Of a stretch of 64,000 nt of DNA, positions 18,231 through 28,031 are shown in pieces; position 1 is the stretch's first letter, and every line of letters begins with the position of its first letter. Origin of the DNA: Bacteroidota bacterium (GTDB taxonomy: Bacteria > Bacteroidota > Bacteroidia > Flavobacteriales_E > Vicingaceae); the NCBI GenBank assembly GCA_013112545.1, contig JABFGJ010000003.1, positions 186,001-250,000 of the forward strand. Reading direction: 5' to 3'. A program made the position numbers and the translations under genes. The notes beneath the pieces are model-generated. The model searched no databases. It was not told where the DNA came from and was given only the letters and a program-made list of their open reading frames with translations.

Positions 18231-18719
18231 ATGAGAAAAGTAATCTTATTTGCAAGTGGATTGTTAATTTTAACTGCCGTTGCTTGCAATCAGTCAGCTA
18301 AGGAAAGTTCAGCTGAAGAAATTACAACAGATATCATAAACAATCCTGCCTCTGCTTCGGATGATGCAGTGGACACTGAAAACTTACCTGCTTTTGATTT
18401 TGAAGAAGAAGTTATGGATTTTGGCGAAATAGCCCAAGGTGAAAAAGTGAAAAGAGTTTTCCGCTTTATGAATTCTGGAAAGTCAGATTTAATTATTTCT
18501 GATGCAAAAGGAAGTTGCGGATGTACTGTGCCAGTTTGGCCTAAAAACCCCATTGCACCAGGAGAAAAAGGAGAAATTGAAGTTGTTTTTGATAGCAATG
18601 GTAAACAAGGAAGACAACATAAAACAATTACATTAGTAGCGAATACAATTCCAAATACAAAAGTAATAGCAATTAAAGGAGATATTAAAACCCCAGAAAA
18701 CTCAACAAATGCAAAGTAA
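18231..18719 (+). CDS. DUF1573 lipoprotein
   Basis: 162 residues with a lipobox (TAVAC, Cys19), a low-complexity acidic linker (about 20-55), then a DUF1573 Ig-like domain with [28 protein letters not shown] and the marker KGSCGCTVP. Members are secreted or outer-envelope beta-sandwich proteins of unknown job. Its 3' end overlaps yajC by 11 bp. Confidence 0.9.
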   Translation: MRKVILFASGLLILTAVACNQSAKESSAEEITTDIINNPASASDDAVDTENLPAFDFEEEVMDFGEIAQGEKVKRVFRFMNSGKSDLIISDAKGSCGCTVPVWPKNPIAPGEKGEIEVVFDSNGKQGRQHKTITLVANTIPNTKVIAIKGDIKTPENSTNAK

Positions 18720-19041
18720 TTTATTAAACATATTATTAATGTCTCCTGCTCAAGGTAGTGGAGGTGTTATGGATTATTTACCCCTAATTCTAATTGTAGT
18801 GGTGTTTTATTTTTTTATGATAAGACCACAACTCAAAAAACAAAAAGAACAAAAGAAGTTTAGAGAGAATTTAGCAAAAGGAGATAAAGTAATAACTATA
18901 GGTGGAATTCACGGAAAAATCACTGAAGTGAAAGACGATTCTACGCTAATCGAAATTGCTCCAAATGTTATTGTTAAAGTAGAAAAGTCTGCAATCTCAG
19001 CAGATTTTACCAGCAATAATATTAGCCAAGAGAAAAAATAA
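18709..19041 (+). CDS. yajC: Preprotein translocase accessory subunit YajC
   Basis: 110 residues: one membrane helix ([18 protein letters not shown], about 24-41) followed by the YajC cytosolic domain with KKQKEQKKF and [14 protein letters not shown]. It associates with SecDF in the inner membrane. It overlaps the DUF1573 gene and is 32 bp before the ybbR gene. Confidence 0.95.
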   Translation: MQSNLLNILLMSPAQGSGGVMDYLPLILIVVVFYFFMIRPQLKKQKEQKKFRENLAKGDKVITIGGIHGKITEVKDDSTLIEIAPNVIVKVEKSAISADFTSNNISQEKK

Positions 19042-19073
19042 ATAATTCTTAAATTCACGAAAAAATAATTTTC

Positions 19074-20063
19074 GTGTTTGAATCATTTAAGAAGCTATTT
19101 TTAGAGTCAAAAGAAGGGAAGATAAAGCTGAATCAAAAGGCTATTATCTTCTTTTTTTGTTTATTACTGTCCACGTTCTTTTGGTTTCTATCATCGCTTT
19201 CAAAGAATTATACTACGGATTTAAGTTTTCCTGTAAAATATACTGGATATTCTGAGAACTTTATTTTAATTGAAGCCCCTTCATCAACCATTACCGGACG
19301 TGTATTTGGAAGTGGTTATGAATTATTGGGTGAACAATTTTCATTAAATCGTTCTTCAATTGAAATAGACCTAAATTCTGCTAGACCTGGAAAAAGTAGA
19401 AACACCTATTATATTGAAACAAAGCGACAAAGAGATAAATTAATAGAAAAGTTAGACAAAGACATTCAGCTACAATTCTTGAGGCCAGATACTTTGTATT
19501 TTAAAACTCAAGCTCGTACATCAAAAATAGTTCATGTAATTCCCAAGCTGAATTATGAATTTGAGGCAGGCTTTCAGCTTAGAGGAGATCTAATCGTAAA
19601 CCCTAAAAAAATTAAGGTTTCTGGACCAAAGTCATACATTGATACTTTAAAGCAGGTATATACTGAAATAAAACATGTAAAAGATTTAAAAGATTCCACT
19701 CAGGTTAATCTCAAACTAATAAAGGATCAGACTATTAATGGACTTCAATTTGAAAAAGAGCAGGTAGATATATTAATTCCAGTTGAAAAATACACTGAAA
19801 AGGAAATATCTTTGGATATAAATGTAAATGCAAGTTCCCACCTAATGTTAAGGGTTTTTCCAGCTAAAGTTAATGTTAAAGTGTTGGTTCCAATGAGTTT
19901 ATATGAAAATTTAGATGAAACTTTATTGATGGCAAGTGTAAAGTATGTAGAATCAAGGGATAAAGGTGCAGAGAAGCTCCAAGTTAATTTAAAAGGCATT
20001 CCCAAGTATGCAAAATTAATACGAATTGAACCAGAACGGGTTGAATATATAATTAGAAAGTAA
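19074..20063 (+). CDS. YbbR-like (CdaR-type) domain protein
   Basis: 329 residues starting with GTG at 19074; no ATG is available before the membrane segment at about 23-43 (IIFFFCLLLSTFFWFLSSL). The remainder is a periplasmic part with YbbR-type beta repeats (about residues 50-325), including INPKKIKVSGPKSYID-like strand patterns. Its role in Bacteroidota is unclear; in Firmicutes the related CdaR regulates c-di-AMP synthase, but no cdaA is adjacent here. It ends 1 bp before coaE. Confidence 0.82.
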   Translation: MFESFKKLFLESKEGKIKLNQKAIIFFFCLLLSTFFWFLSSLSKNYTTDLSFPVKYTGYSENFILIEAPSSTITGRVFGSGYELLGEQFSLNRSSIEIDLNSARPGKSRNTYYIETKRQRDKLIEKLDKDIQLQFLRPDTLYFKTQARTSKIVHVIPKLNYEFEAGFQLRGDLIVNPKKIKVSGPKSYIDTLKQVYTEIKHVKDLKDSTQVNLKLIKDQTINGLQFEKEQVDILIPVEKYTEKEISLDINVNASSHLMLRVFPAKVNVKVLVPMSLYENLDETLLMASVKYVESRDKGAEKLQVNLKGIPKYAKLIRIEPERVEYIIRK

Positions 20064-20064
20064 T

Positions 20065-20664
20065 ATGTTGAAAATTGGTATCACAGGAGGAATAGGAAGT
20101 GGAAAAACGACTGTTTGTAATCTATTTAGAAACTTAGGTGTTCCTATTTTTTCCTCAGATGACGTGGGGCGAAAAATCTTAAATGAAGATCTTTCCTTAA
20201 AAAAGGAAATCATAAATGCATTTGGCCGAGATATGTATTGCAATGATGGCACTATTGATAGAGCTCGATTAGCGAAATTTATTTTTAATGATCCAAGGGC
20301 ATTAGAGCAGGTTTCTTCATGGGTTCACCCTCGAGTTCAAAGAGAGTTTGACAAATGGTGCTTAAATTTTGAATCAAGACCTTATGTTATGAAAGAAGCA
20401 GCCATTTTATTTGAATCTGGACATTATCACGATTTAGATAAAATAATAACTGTTTTTGCCCCTAAAGAAACTCGGATAAGCCGAGTAATGAAAAGAGATA
20501 ATGTAATCATTGAAGACGTTATGAAACGTATGCGTTTTCAATTCACCGATGAAGAAAGAAACAAGATGGCTGATTTCATTATCATGAATGAAGATTTAAA
20601 TGAATTGTTGCCACAAGTGATGGAGTTGCATGAGATTTTTATTAACGAAACAAAACATGTTTAA
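20065..20664 (+). CDS. coaE: Dephospho-CoA kinase
   Basis: 199 residues with P-loop GGIGSGKTT (8-16), the DDVGR substrate element (about 32-36), and the lid region RDNVIIEDVMKRMRFQ. It phosphorylates the 3'-hydroxyl of dephospho-CoA, the last step of coenzyme A synthesis. Its end overlaps the next gene's start by 8 bp. Confidence 0.95.
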   Translation: MLKIGITGGIGSGKTTVCNLFRNLGVPIFSSDDVGRKILNEDLSLKKEIINAFGRDMYCNDGTIDRARLAKFIFNDPRALEQVSSWVHPRVQREFDKWCLNFESRPYVMKEAAILFESGHYHDLDKIITVFAPKETRISRVMKRDNVIIEDVMKRMRFQFTDEERNKMADFIIMNEDLNELLPQVMELHEIFINETKHV

Positions 20665-22165
20665 AATATTAAATGCCAATCAGGTTAAGGAAGCAGATGG
20701 TTTTACCATAGAATCTGAACCTATTTCATCTTTTGATTTAATGGAGCGTGCTGCTACTAAGGCTTATAAGCGAATTATAAAAATCACTTCATCGTTTAAA
20801 AAACCTACTTATGCTGTTTTTTGTGGGGCAGGCAATAATGGAGGAGACGGGCTAGTCATTGCTAGAAAACTACTTGCTGATAAGAAGAAAGTTTGTGTTT
20901 TTACATTTAAGTTAGGGAATACTCCTTCAGCCGATTATTTAAGCAATTTAGATTTGTATAAAGGAGATATCGTAGAGTTATCTGAAGAAAATCAAGTAAT
21001 TGAATTAAATCAAAATACGATAATCATTGATGCAATTTTTGGAAATGGTTTGTCAAGACCAATTGAAGGTTACATTAAAAATGTGATTAATCAGATTAAT
21101 GCTGCTAGAAAATACTGCATCGCCATTGATATTCCCTCTGGGCTTTTTGTGGAGGATAATTCTACAAATGAATATACCGCAGTAATTAAAGCAAATTATA
21201 CGCTCAGTTTTGAATTTCCAAAACTATCATTCCTTTTACCTGAAAATGAGCAATATGTAGGCGATTGGGAAATTGTTCCCATTGGTTTGAGTAAGGATTT
21301 TATTCAGCAAGTTGAATGCAAGAATTATTTAATTACTAGGCATGATGTTCAATTGATAAAAAAACACAGAGCGCATTTTTCGCATAAAGGAAGTTTTGGA
21401 CATGCCTTATTATTGGCTGGGTGCACAGGAAAAATTGGAGCAGCCGTTTTAGCTGCTAAAGCGGCTATGCGTTCTGGATTAGGCTTATTGACTGTTCAGA
21501 TTCCAAAATCAGCCAATGATATTTTACAAATAAGTATTCCTGAAGCTATGGTTTTGTTAGATGAGTCTGATGATTTTTTGAGTTCAACAATGCCTCAATA
21601 TAATTATTCTGCGATAGGAATAGGTCCTGGGATAGGCATGCAAGAGGAGACGCAAAACTTATTGAAGCACATTATTCAAGAAGTTAAAACTCCAATGGTG
21701 ATTGATGCAGATGCTTTAAATATCTTAGCCCAAAATAAAACATGGCTTGCTTTTCTACCTAAAGGAAGCATTTTAACACCACATCCGGGAGAATTTAAAC
21801 GATTAGCAGGGGAATGGAGTTCGGACTTTGAGCGTTTGAATTTACAAATAGAGTTTGCTAACAAATATCAGATCTATCTTGTTTTGAAAGGCAATTTTAC
21901 TTCCATTGCAACTCCAGACGGGCGTGTATTTTTTAATCCTACAGGCAATTCAGGAATGGCTACTGCTGGAAGTGGAGATACTTTAACAGGAATAATTACA
22001 GGGCTATTGGCTCAGCAATATGGAGCTGAACAGGCTGCAATACTCGGTGTATATTTACATGGTTTGTCGGGAGATATGGCAGCCAAAAAGAAAGGGAAAG
22101 AGTCATTAATTGCTTCTGATTTAATTCAGTATTTGCCAAAAGCATTTAAAAAACTAGTTACTTAA
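20657..22165 (+). CDS. nnr: Bifunctional NAD(P)HX epimerase / ADP-dependent dehydratase
   Basis: 503 residues from the ATG at 20657, chosen because MFKILNANQVKEADGFTI is the family start. The N-terminal YjeF_N epimerase domain (about 1-215) has GAGNNGGDGLVIARKL. The C-terminal YjeF_C dehydratase/kinase-like domain (about 225-500) has GSFGHALLLAG, DADALNIL, LTPHPGEF and NPTGNSGMATAGSGDTLTG broken by GSGD. It repairs hydrated NADH and NADPH. It is convergent with the Sua5/YciO gene, overlapping by 4 bp. Confidence 0.94.
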   Translation: MFKILNANQVKEADGFTIESEPISSFDLMERAATKAYKRIIKITSSFKKPTYAVFCGAGNNGGDGLVIARKLLADKKKVCVFTFKLGNTPSADYLSNLDLYKGDIVELSEENQVIELNQNTIIIDAIFGNGLSRPIEGYIKNVINQINAARKYCIAIDIPSGLFVEDNSTNEYTAVIKANYTLSFEFPKLSFLLPENEQYVGDWEIVPIGLSKDFIQQVECKNYLITRHDVQLIKKHRAHFSHKGSFGHALLLAGCTGKIGAAVLAAKAAMRSGLGLLTVQIPKSANDILQISIPEAMVLLDESDDFLSSTMPQYNYSAIGIGPGIGMQEETQNLLKHIIQEVKTPMVIDADALNILAQNKTWLAFLPKGSILTPHPGEFKRLAGEWSSDFERLNLQIEFANKYQIYLVLKGNFTSIATPDGRVFFNPTGNSGMATAGSGDTLTGIITGLLAQQYGAEQAAILGVYLHGLSGDMAAKKKGKESLIASDLIQYLPKAFKKLVT

Positions 22166-22776
22166 TCGAGTAATTCTCCAATTCCTTGTCGAATTATTTC
22201 TGGATACCCTTCACTTAAATCAACAACTGTTGAAGCTTCGTTATTTCCAAAACCACCATCAATTACGATGTCAACTAAGTTTTCATACTTTTCGTGAATC
22301 AACTCTGGATCAGTGGTATATTCTATGACATCATCTTCATCATGAATAGAAGTAGATATAATTGGGCTGCCTAATAATTTGACTATTTCCCTACAAATAT
22401 TGTTGTCTGGAACTCTAATCCCCAAGGTCTTTTTATTATTTTTAAAGAGCTTAGCAATTGTTTTATTAGCAGGTAAAATAAATGTAAATGGACCAGGGAG
22501 GTTTCTTTTAAGTAGTTTAAAAATACTGCTATCAAATTGTTGAGTGTATTCAGAAATATGACTTAAATCGTAAAAAACAAAGGAAAAATCAGCTTTTTCG
22601 GCCTTAATTCCCTTTATTCTTGCCACTTTATCAATAGCCGCTTTATTATGAATATCGCAACCTAAAGCGTAAACTGTATCGGTTGGATATATTACCAATC
22701 CACCTTTGTTAAGGCAATCTACTACTTGTTTTAAAATAGCAGGATTCGGATTTTCATTATAAAGCTTTACTAACAC
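22162..22776 (-). CDS. Sua5/YciO/YrdC-family protein, YciO-like
   Basis: 204 residues with a YrdC-fold opening VIYPTDTVYALGCD and LGIRVPDN in the core. The loop that in true TsaC reads S-x-N is here STSIHDEDD, without the asparagine, so this copy is closer to YciO than to threonylcarbamoyl-AMP synthase. A second family member at 35.2 kb keeps STSPNFSG and is the better TsaC candidate. It immediately follows the transaldolase-like gene with no gap. Confidence 0.85.
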   Translation of the reverse strand: MLVKLYNENPNPAILKQVVDCLNKGGLVIYPTDTVYALGCDIHNKAAIDKVARIKGIKAEKADFSFVFYDLSHISEYTQQFDSSIFKLLKRNLPGPFTFILPANKTIAKLFKNNKKTLGIRVPDNNICREIVKLLGSPIISTSIHDEDDVIEYTTDPELIHEKYENLVDIVIDGGFGNNEASTVVDLSEGYPEIIRQGIGELLD

Positions 22777-23430
22777 TTATTTGTTTTTTGCATGATCAGC
22801 TAAAAATTGAGCTAATCCAATATCAGTTAATGGGTGTTTAATTAGCGCAGTAATTGCACTTAATGGCCCTGTCATTACATCAGCTCCAATTTTTGCACAA
22901 TTTATAATATGCATAGGATGGCGAATAGAGGCCGCTAAAATTTCGGTATCGAAAAGGTAATTGTCAAAAATAATTCTGATTTCTTCTATAAGATTTAAAC
23001 CATCAGTAGAAACGTCATCAAGTCTTCCTAAGAATGGAGAAATATAGGTGGCTCCAGCTTTTGCAGCCAACAGTGCTTGACCAGCACTAAAGATTAATGT
23101 GCAATTGGTTCTAATGCCTTTTGATGAAAAATATCGAATTGCTTTAATACCATCTTTAATCATCGGCACTTTTACAACGATTTGTTCATGCAAGGCAGCT
23201 AAAGCCAAGCCTTCTTTTATAATTCCGTCATAGTCAGTAGAGATAACTTCAGCGCTAACATCACCGTCAACGATGTTGCAAATATCAATGTAATGTTGTT
23301 TTACATTTTTTGCTCCTTTAATTCCTTCTTTGGCCATTAAAGAGGGGTTCGTAGTTACACCATCTAATATTCCAAGGTCTTGGGCTTCTTTAATTTGTTC
23401 TAGGTTTGCAGTGTCTATGAAGAATTTCAT
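22777..23430 (-). CDS. fsa: Fructose-6-phosphate aldolase / transaldolase-like protein
   Basis: 217 residues from the ATG at 23430 ([13 protein letters not shown]). The frame continues upstream but that part is not family-like. The hallmark DGVTTNPSL (about 27-35) and the Schiff-base lysine in VVKVPMI (about Lys86) are present. Short TalC/Fsa proteins of this length act either as transaldolase or as fructose-6-phosphate aldolase. The two cannot be told apart with confidence here, and transaldolase is equally possible. The ffs RNA lies 93 bp upstream on the same strand. Confidence 0.88.
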   Translation of the reverse strand: MKFFIDTANLEQIKEAQDLGILDGVTTNPSLMAKEGIKGAKNVKQHYIDICNIVDGDVSAEVISTDYDGIIKEGLALAALHEQIVVKVPMIKDGIKAIRYFSSKGIRTNCTLIFSAGQALLAAKAGATYISPFLGRLDDVSTDGLNLIEEIRIIFDNYLFDTEILAASIRHPMHIINCAKIGADVMTGPLSAITALIKHPLTDIGLAQFLADHAKNK

Positions 23431-23523
23431 TGTTGTCTTTTTAGTTTCAGCAAAAGTAAGTAGCAAAGCTAGTTTACGCAAAAAAAGAAATGAACAATAT
23501 CTTTTAAAAAAAGGCATAAAAAA

Positions 23524-23620
23524 TGGGTAAGCTACTTGTATCGCACCGCTACGACCACCTACCCTTGCTACCTTCCGGTCCTGGGGGATTCAGCAGGAGC
23601 TGGTCGTACAAGACTTACCC
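23524..23620 (-). ncRNA. ffs: Signal recognition particle RNA, small bacterial (4.5S) type
   Basis: Minus-strand RNA of about 97 nt. The ends GGGTAAG/CTTACCC pair, then CGACCA pairs with its complement near the loop. The apex contains the SRP signature CCAGGACCGGAAGGTAGCA with the GGAA tetraloop. It binds Ffh to target membrane proteins. A T6 tract directly follows the hairpin end on the minus strand and probably terminates it. Confidence 0.94.
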
Positions 23621-23701
23621 GCCGCAAAAGTACGTAAAGACTATTCATAGAGCAAGTATTTTATTTTTAATTTTTACATGGCTTTAGACCTTTAGAATTA
23701 A

Positions 23702-23709
23702 TATATTTG
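23702..23709 (+). promoter_or_regulatory. -7 promoter element of the DUF4199-glycosyltransferase pair
   Basis: TATATTTG fits TAnnTTTG, 24 bp before the start codon at 23733. Confidence 0.5.
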
Positions 23710-23732
23710 TTTGATATCAATTTTTAAAAAAT

Positions 23733-24260
23733 ATGGAAAATAATACACCAACAACTTCTAAGTCTGCAATGAATTTTGGAGCTATGCTTGGCTTAGTTTT
23801 AATGATTTTTTCATTAATTATTTATGTGACAGAAATGTATGGTTCTCAATGGATAAATTGGATTTCTACCATTATTTTGATCGCTGGAATCGTAATTGGA
23901 ATAAAAAAGAGAAGAGACAATGAATTGGGTGGTCATATTTCTTATGGCAGTGCTTTAGGTTATGGAACTCTTATCGCTTTATTTGCATCCATCATTACTT
24001 CTGTTGGCTCATTTCTCTATTTATCTTATGTAGATGATGGATTTATTCAGTTTACTTTGAATACTCAAGAAACTCAATTATATGAAAATGGATTAGCTGA
24101 CGAACAAATTGAAATGGCAATGAGCATGACCAAAAAGTTTATGACTCCAGGTTGGATAGCCTTCATGGCTGTGCTTATAACTGTTATTACAGGTTTTATA
24201 GTGTCCCTAATTGCTTCTGCATTTTTGAAAAAAGAAGCTTCAACTTTTGACGAAATTTAA
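23733..24260 (+). CDS. DUF4199 membrane protein
   Basis: 175 residues, four predicted membrane helices (about 15-35, 38-55, 73-98, 137-165). It fits DUF4199, a Bacteroidota inner-membrane family often placed before a family 2 glycosyltransferase, as here. Function unknown. The next gene starts 8 bp after its stop. Confidence 0.85.
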   Translation: MENNTPTTSKSAMNFGAMLGLVLMIFSLIIYVTEMYGSQWINWISTIILIAGIVIGIKKRRDNELGGHISYGSALGYGTLIALFASIITSVGSFLYLSYVDDGFIQFTLNTQETQLYENGLADEQIEMAMSMTKKFMTPGWIAFMAVLITVITGFIVSLIASAFLKKEASTFDEI

Positions 24261-24268
24261 ACGCTCTT

Positions 24269-25219
24269 TTGAAGAATATATCTATAGTAATACCGCTTTT
24301 TAACGAAGCAGAATCACTTCCAGAATTACATCAGTGGATTGTGAACGTGATGCATGCAAATGAGTTTAGCTATGAAATTGTTTTTGTAGATGACGGCTCT
24401 ACGGATAATTCTTGGCAAATTGTAGAAGAGTTAAAAGCAAAGGATTCGAATGTTAAAGGAATTAAATTTAGGAGAAATTATGGCAAATCTGCTGGATTAA
24501 ATACTGGCTTTGCTGCCGCCGAAGGAACAGTTGTTTTTACCATGGATGCTGATTTGCAAGACAGCCCCGAAGAATTACCGGCTTTGTATAAAATGATTAC
24601 AGAAGAAGGCTATGATTTGGTATCAGGTTGGAAGAAAAAACGCTATGATCCTATATCTAAGACTGTTCCAACAAAATTATTTAATTGGGCAACACGTAAA
24701 ATGACCGGTATTTATTTAAACGATTTTAATTGTGGTTTAAAAGCATATAAATACGATGTTGTTAAAAATATTGAAGTGTATGGAGAAATGCACCGATATA
24801 TTCCAGCCATTGCAAAATGGGCAGGTTTCACAAAAATAGGAGAGAAGGTTGTACAGCATCAAGAGCGAAAATATGGGGTTACTAAGTTTGGATTAGAGCG
24901 ATTTATCAATGGTTTTTTAGATTTACTATCCATTACTTTTGTTGGCAAATTTGGTAAAAAACCCATGCACCTTTTTGGTTTGTTTGGAACACTAGTCTTT
25001 ATTATTGGCTTTCTTATGGCAGCATTTATTGGTGCTGAGAAATTGTATTTCCTAAGCCGTGGAATCAGTGCTAGATTGGTAACCGATACCCCTCATTTTT
25101 ATATCGGATTAGTTTCTATGATTATTGGTGTTCAGTTGTTTTTAGCGGGTTTTTTAGCAGAAATGATTGCTCGAAATTCTCCTAATCGAAACAATTATAA
25201 AATTGAAAAGGAGATTTAG
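24269..25219 (+). CDS. Family 2 glycosyltransferase with C-terminal membrane helices
   Basis: 316 residues. It starts at TTG (24269): an in-frame stop at 24248-24250 excludes an earlier start, and the first residues MKNISIVIPLFNEAESL already belong to the domain. Motifs DDGSTDNSW, MDADLQD and a QHQERKYG region match DPM1/GtrB/ArnC-type enzymes. Two membrane helices (about 228-255, 272-297) finish the protein. It is expected to move a sugar from a nucleotide donor to undecaprenyl phosphate. The sugar is unknown. Confidence 0.9.
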   Translation: MKNISIVIPLFNEAESLPELHQWIVNVMHANEFSYEIVFVDDGSTDNSWQIVEELKAKDSNVKGIKFRRNYGKSAGLNTGFAAAEGTVVFTMDADLQDSPEELPALYKMITEEGYDLVSGWKKKRYDPISKTVPTKLFNWATRKMTGIYLNDFNCGLKAYKYDVVKNIEVYGEMHRYIPAIAKWAGFTKIGEKVVQHQERKYGVTKFGLERFINGFLDLLSITFVGKFGKKPMHLFGLFGTLVFIIGFLMAAFIGAEKLYFLSRGISARLVTDTPHFYIGLVSMIIGVQLFLAGFLAEMIARNSPNRNNYKIEKEI

Positions 25220-25255
25220 GGCTAAGATCTTGAATTAGCTAATTCTTTACTTAAA

Positions 25256-25750
25256 CTACTTTTGAGTTTCTTCAACAAAATCTAAACTCACCGAGTTGAT
25301 ACAATAACGTAAGCCAGTGGGAGCAGGACCATCTTCAAAAACATGCCCTAAATGAGATCCGCATTTTTGACACTCAATCTCTACTCGATCCCAACCGTAT
25401 TTACTGTCTTTTTTGTCAACGATGCTTTTGTCATTCAATACATCGTAAAAACTTGGCCAACCAGTACCTGATTTAAATTTTGTTTCCGATGCAAATAAAG
25501 GGTTTTTACAAGCGTTACAAACAAATGTGCCCTTCTTATTCCATGTTACATATTTTCCAGTGAAAGGTTTCTCTGTTCCTTCCTCTCTTAAAACATTGTA
25601 CTCTAAATCATTTAATTGTGCTCTCCATTCGGCTTCTGTTTTTACCACTTCAAACTTCAAGTTGCTGTCTAAATTCTTAACCTTATTCTGGGCACAGGAG
25701 TTCATAAAAAAAGATAAATTTAATATGACTATTAAGAAGGTATATTTCAT
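25256..25750 (-). CDS. msrB: Peptide-methionine (R)-S-oxide reductase, lipoprotein form
   Basis: 164 residues. A lipobox (MNSC, Cys19) suggests an envelope location. The MsrB domain (about 38-160) has zinc CxxC pairs at 78-81 and 127-130, GTGWPSF (95-101), and the catalytic Cys150 in RYCINS. It reduces oxidised methionine-R in proteins. It is a single gene, convergent with the glycosyltransferase. Confidence 0.94.
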   Translation of the reverse strand: MKYTFLIVILNLSFFMNSCAQNKVKNLDSNLKFEVVKTEAEWRAQLNDLEYNVLREEGTEKPFTGKYVTWNKKGTFVCNACKNPLFASETKFKSGTGWPSFYDVLNDKSIVDKKDSKYGWDRVEIECQKCGSHLGHVFEDGPAPTGLRYCINSVSLDFVEETQK

Positions 25751-25870
25751 GATAAATAGTATTTTGGAATGTTAAAAATAAATCTTTCAGTTAAAGAAAA
25801 CATAAAGTGTTTATAATGCATTTATATTTTGTAAATGTGATATTAAAACGAAAAACAAGCATAATAGTTT

Positions 25871-28021
25871 ATGATTAATAAGCAAATAGGTCAAATGAAG
25901 CAGGCAATTGAATTTATATCCAAACGGGTGAAAAGCTCGGAGCAACAAATTGCCAACACGGTAAAGCTTATTGAGGAGGGTGCAACTATTCCCTTTATCG
26001 CTCGATACAGAAAAGAAACTACTGGTAATTTAGATGAAGTTGAGATTGCTGAGATTTTAAAATTGAATTCTCTTTTTCAAGATATAGAAAAACGAAAAGA
26101 GAGTATTTTGAAAACGATAACAGAGCAAGGGAAACTAACTAAAGAACTTGAAACTAGTATAGTTACTTGTTTTGATTTAACACAGCTGGAAGATATTTAC
26201 TTGCCCTATAAACCCAGAAAAGAAACCAAAGCAGACCAAGCTAGAAAGTTGGGTTTAGAACCTTTAGCAAAATTAATCATGTCGCAAAACAGCGTTGATT
26301 TTCAAGCAATGGTTCAACGTTTTGTAAACGATAAGGTTGAGACTGAAGAGCTAGCATTGGAAGGAGCAAGGCACATTATATCTGAGTGGATGAACGAAAG
26401 GCAATCATTAAGGGATTTGTTGCGAAGGATGATGGAGCGAAAATCAAAAGTGAGCACCAAGTTAGTGAAAGGAAAAGAAGAAGAAGCTGAAAAGTTTAAA
26501 GATTATTTTAGTTGGGAAGAGGACTTATATCGAATTCCAGCCCACCGATTTTTAGCAATCTCTCGCGCAGAAAAACTGGGTTTCATCAGGTTTAAGCTAG
26601 AATTGTCAAAAAGCGAAGTGGAGAAAACAATTGCTCAGTTTTTTATCAAAGGAAATAACCCACAAATCAATAATCAGATTGAACTAGCAGCAAAAGATGC
26701 ATGGAAAAGATTACTGCATCCAGCTTTAGAAAATGAGTTTAAAAAAATACACAAAGAGAAAGCTGACGAAGTGTCTATTCGAGTTTTTGGAGAAAACTTA
26801 AGGCAACTGTTATTAGCCGCCCCTTTGGGAGAAAAACGAATTATGGCCATTGATCCAGGGTTTAGAACTGGCTGTAAATTGGTTTGTTTGGATGAAACTG
26901 GTGCTCTGTTATACAATGAAACCATTTATCCGCATCCGCCAAAAAATGAATTGAAACAAGCCATGAAAAAGGTTTCGACGCTGGCAAGTGCTTATAAAAT
27001 AGATGCCATTGCCATTGGAGATGGAACAGCCGGAAGAGAAACAGATCAATTTATCCAACGCATTATTTTTGATCGAAAGATTCACTCATACATGGTTAAT
27101 GAAAGCGGCGCATCAATTTATTCTGCATCTAAAATTGCCAGAGATGAATTTCCCGATTATGATATTACCGTTAGGGGTGCAGTTTCTATAGGTAGGCGGT
27201 TGATGGATCCACTTGCAGAGTTGGTTAAAATAGACCCTAAATCCATTGGTGTTGGACAGTATCAGCATGATGTTGATCAAAATCTATTGAAAGAATCATT
27301 GGATCGGGTAGTAGAAAGCGCAGTAAATCAAGTGGGAGTCAATTTAAATACGGCAAGTCAACATTTATTGCAACATATTTCAGGGCTTGGTCCAAAACTA
27401 GCTGAACGAATTATAGCGTATAGAGATGAGCATGGAGCCTTTAAATCTAGAGCAGAACTTAAAAAAGTGAAAGGTTTAGGAGCAATGGCTTTTCAGCAAT
27501 CATCAGGGTTTTTACGAATTTTTAAAGATGATTTTAGTTTAGATGAAACTGGAATTCACCCAGAGATGTATGCTTTAATTAAGCAAGTATTAAAAACGAA
27601 TAAGATTGAATTAGCTAAGCTTAAAGCGTCTAGGGCTCAAGTAGAATCCATTGATTTTGATAAATATATTTGTGAGGAATTTGGTAGCATCAGTTTAAAC
27701 GATGCCAAGCAAGAATTGCTAAATGCAGGCATAGATAAACGTAAAAAACGCAAACAATTTGAATTTGACCCTTATATCCGAACCATGGAAGACTTAAAAG
27801 CAGGAATGCTTGTGTCGGGTTTGGTCTCTAACATTACCAATTTTGGTGCTTTTGTAAACATTGGTATCAAACAAGATGGACTAATTCACTTATCGAATAT
27901 GGCAAATGAATTTGTGAAAGACCCAAATGAATTTGTACATTTAGGCAAAGAAGTTCGAGTGAAAGTTTTAGAAATTGACACGAAAAGAAACCGAATTCAA
28001 CTGTCATTAAAAGATGTTTAA
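25871..28021 (+). CDS. tex: Tex-family RNA-binding protein
   Basis: 716 residues with the Tex plan: N-terminal helical domain with ATIPFIARYRKETTG, a YqgF/RNase H-like domain (IMAIDPGFRTGCK, about 324-336), helix-hairpin-helix repeats (LGPKLAERIIAYRDEHG), and a C-terminal S1 RNA-binding domain (LVSGLVSNITNFGAFVNIG). Tex affects transcription and RNA turnover. The exact start may be the second methionine (residue 9). A small hypothetical gene follows 10 bp later. Confidence 0.93.
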   Translation: MINKQIGQMKQAIEFISKRVKSSEQQIANTVKLIEEGATIPFIARYRKETTGNLDEVEIAEILKLNSLFQDIEKRKESILKTITEQGKLTKELETSIVTCFDLTQLEDIYLPYKPRKETKADQARKLGLEPLAKLIMSQNSVDFQAMVQRFVNDKVETEELALEGARHIISEWMNERQSLRDLLRRMMERKSKVSTKLVKGKEEEAEKFKDYFSWEEDLYRIPAHRFLAISRAEKLGFIRFKLELSKSEVEKTIAQFFIKGNNPQINNQIELAAKDAWKRLLHPALENEFKKIHKEKADEVSIRVFGENLRQLLLAAPLGEKRIMAIDPGFRTGCKLVCLDETGALLYNETIYPHPPKNELKQAMKKVSTLASAYKIDAIAIGDGTAGRETDQFIQRIIFDRKIHSYMVNESGASIYSASKIARDEFPDYDITVRGAVSIGRRLMDPLAELVKIDPKSIGVGQYQHDVDQNLLKESLDRVVESAVNQVGVNLNTASQHLLQHISGLGPKLAERIIAYRDEHGAFKSRAELKKVKGLGAMAFQQSSGFLRIFKDDFSLDETGIHPEMYALIKQVLKTNKIELAKLKASRAQVESIDFDKYICEEFGSISLNDAKQELLNAGIDKRKKRKQFEFDPYIRTMEDLKAGMLVSGLVSNITNFGAFVNIGIKQDGLIHLSNMANEFVKDPNEFVHLGKEVRVKVLEIDTKRNRIQLSLKDV

Positions 28022-28031
28022 AACACAATAA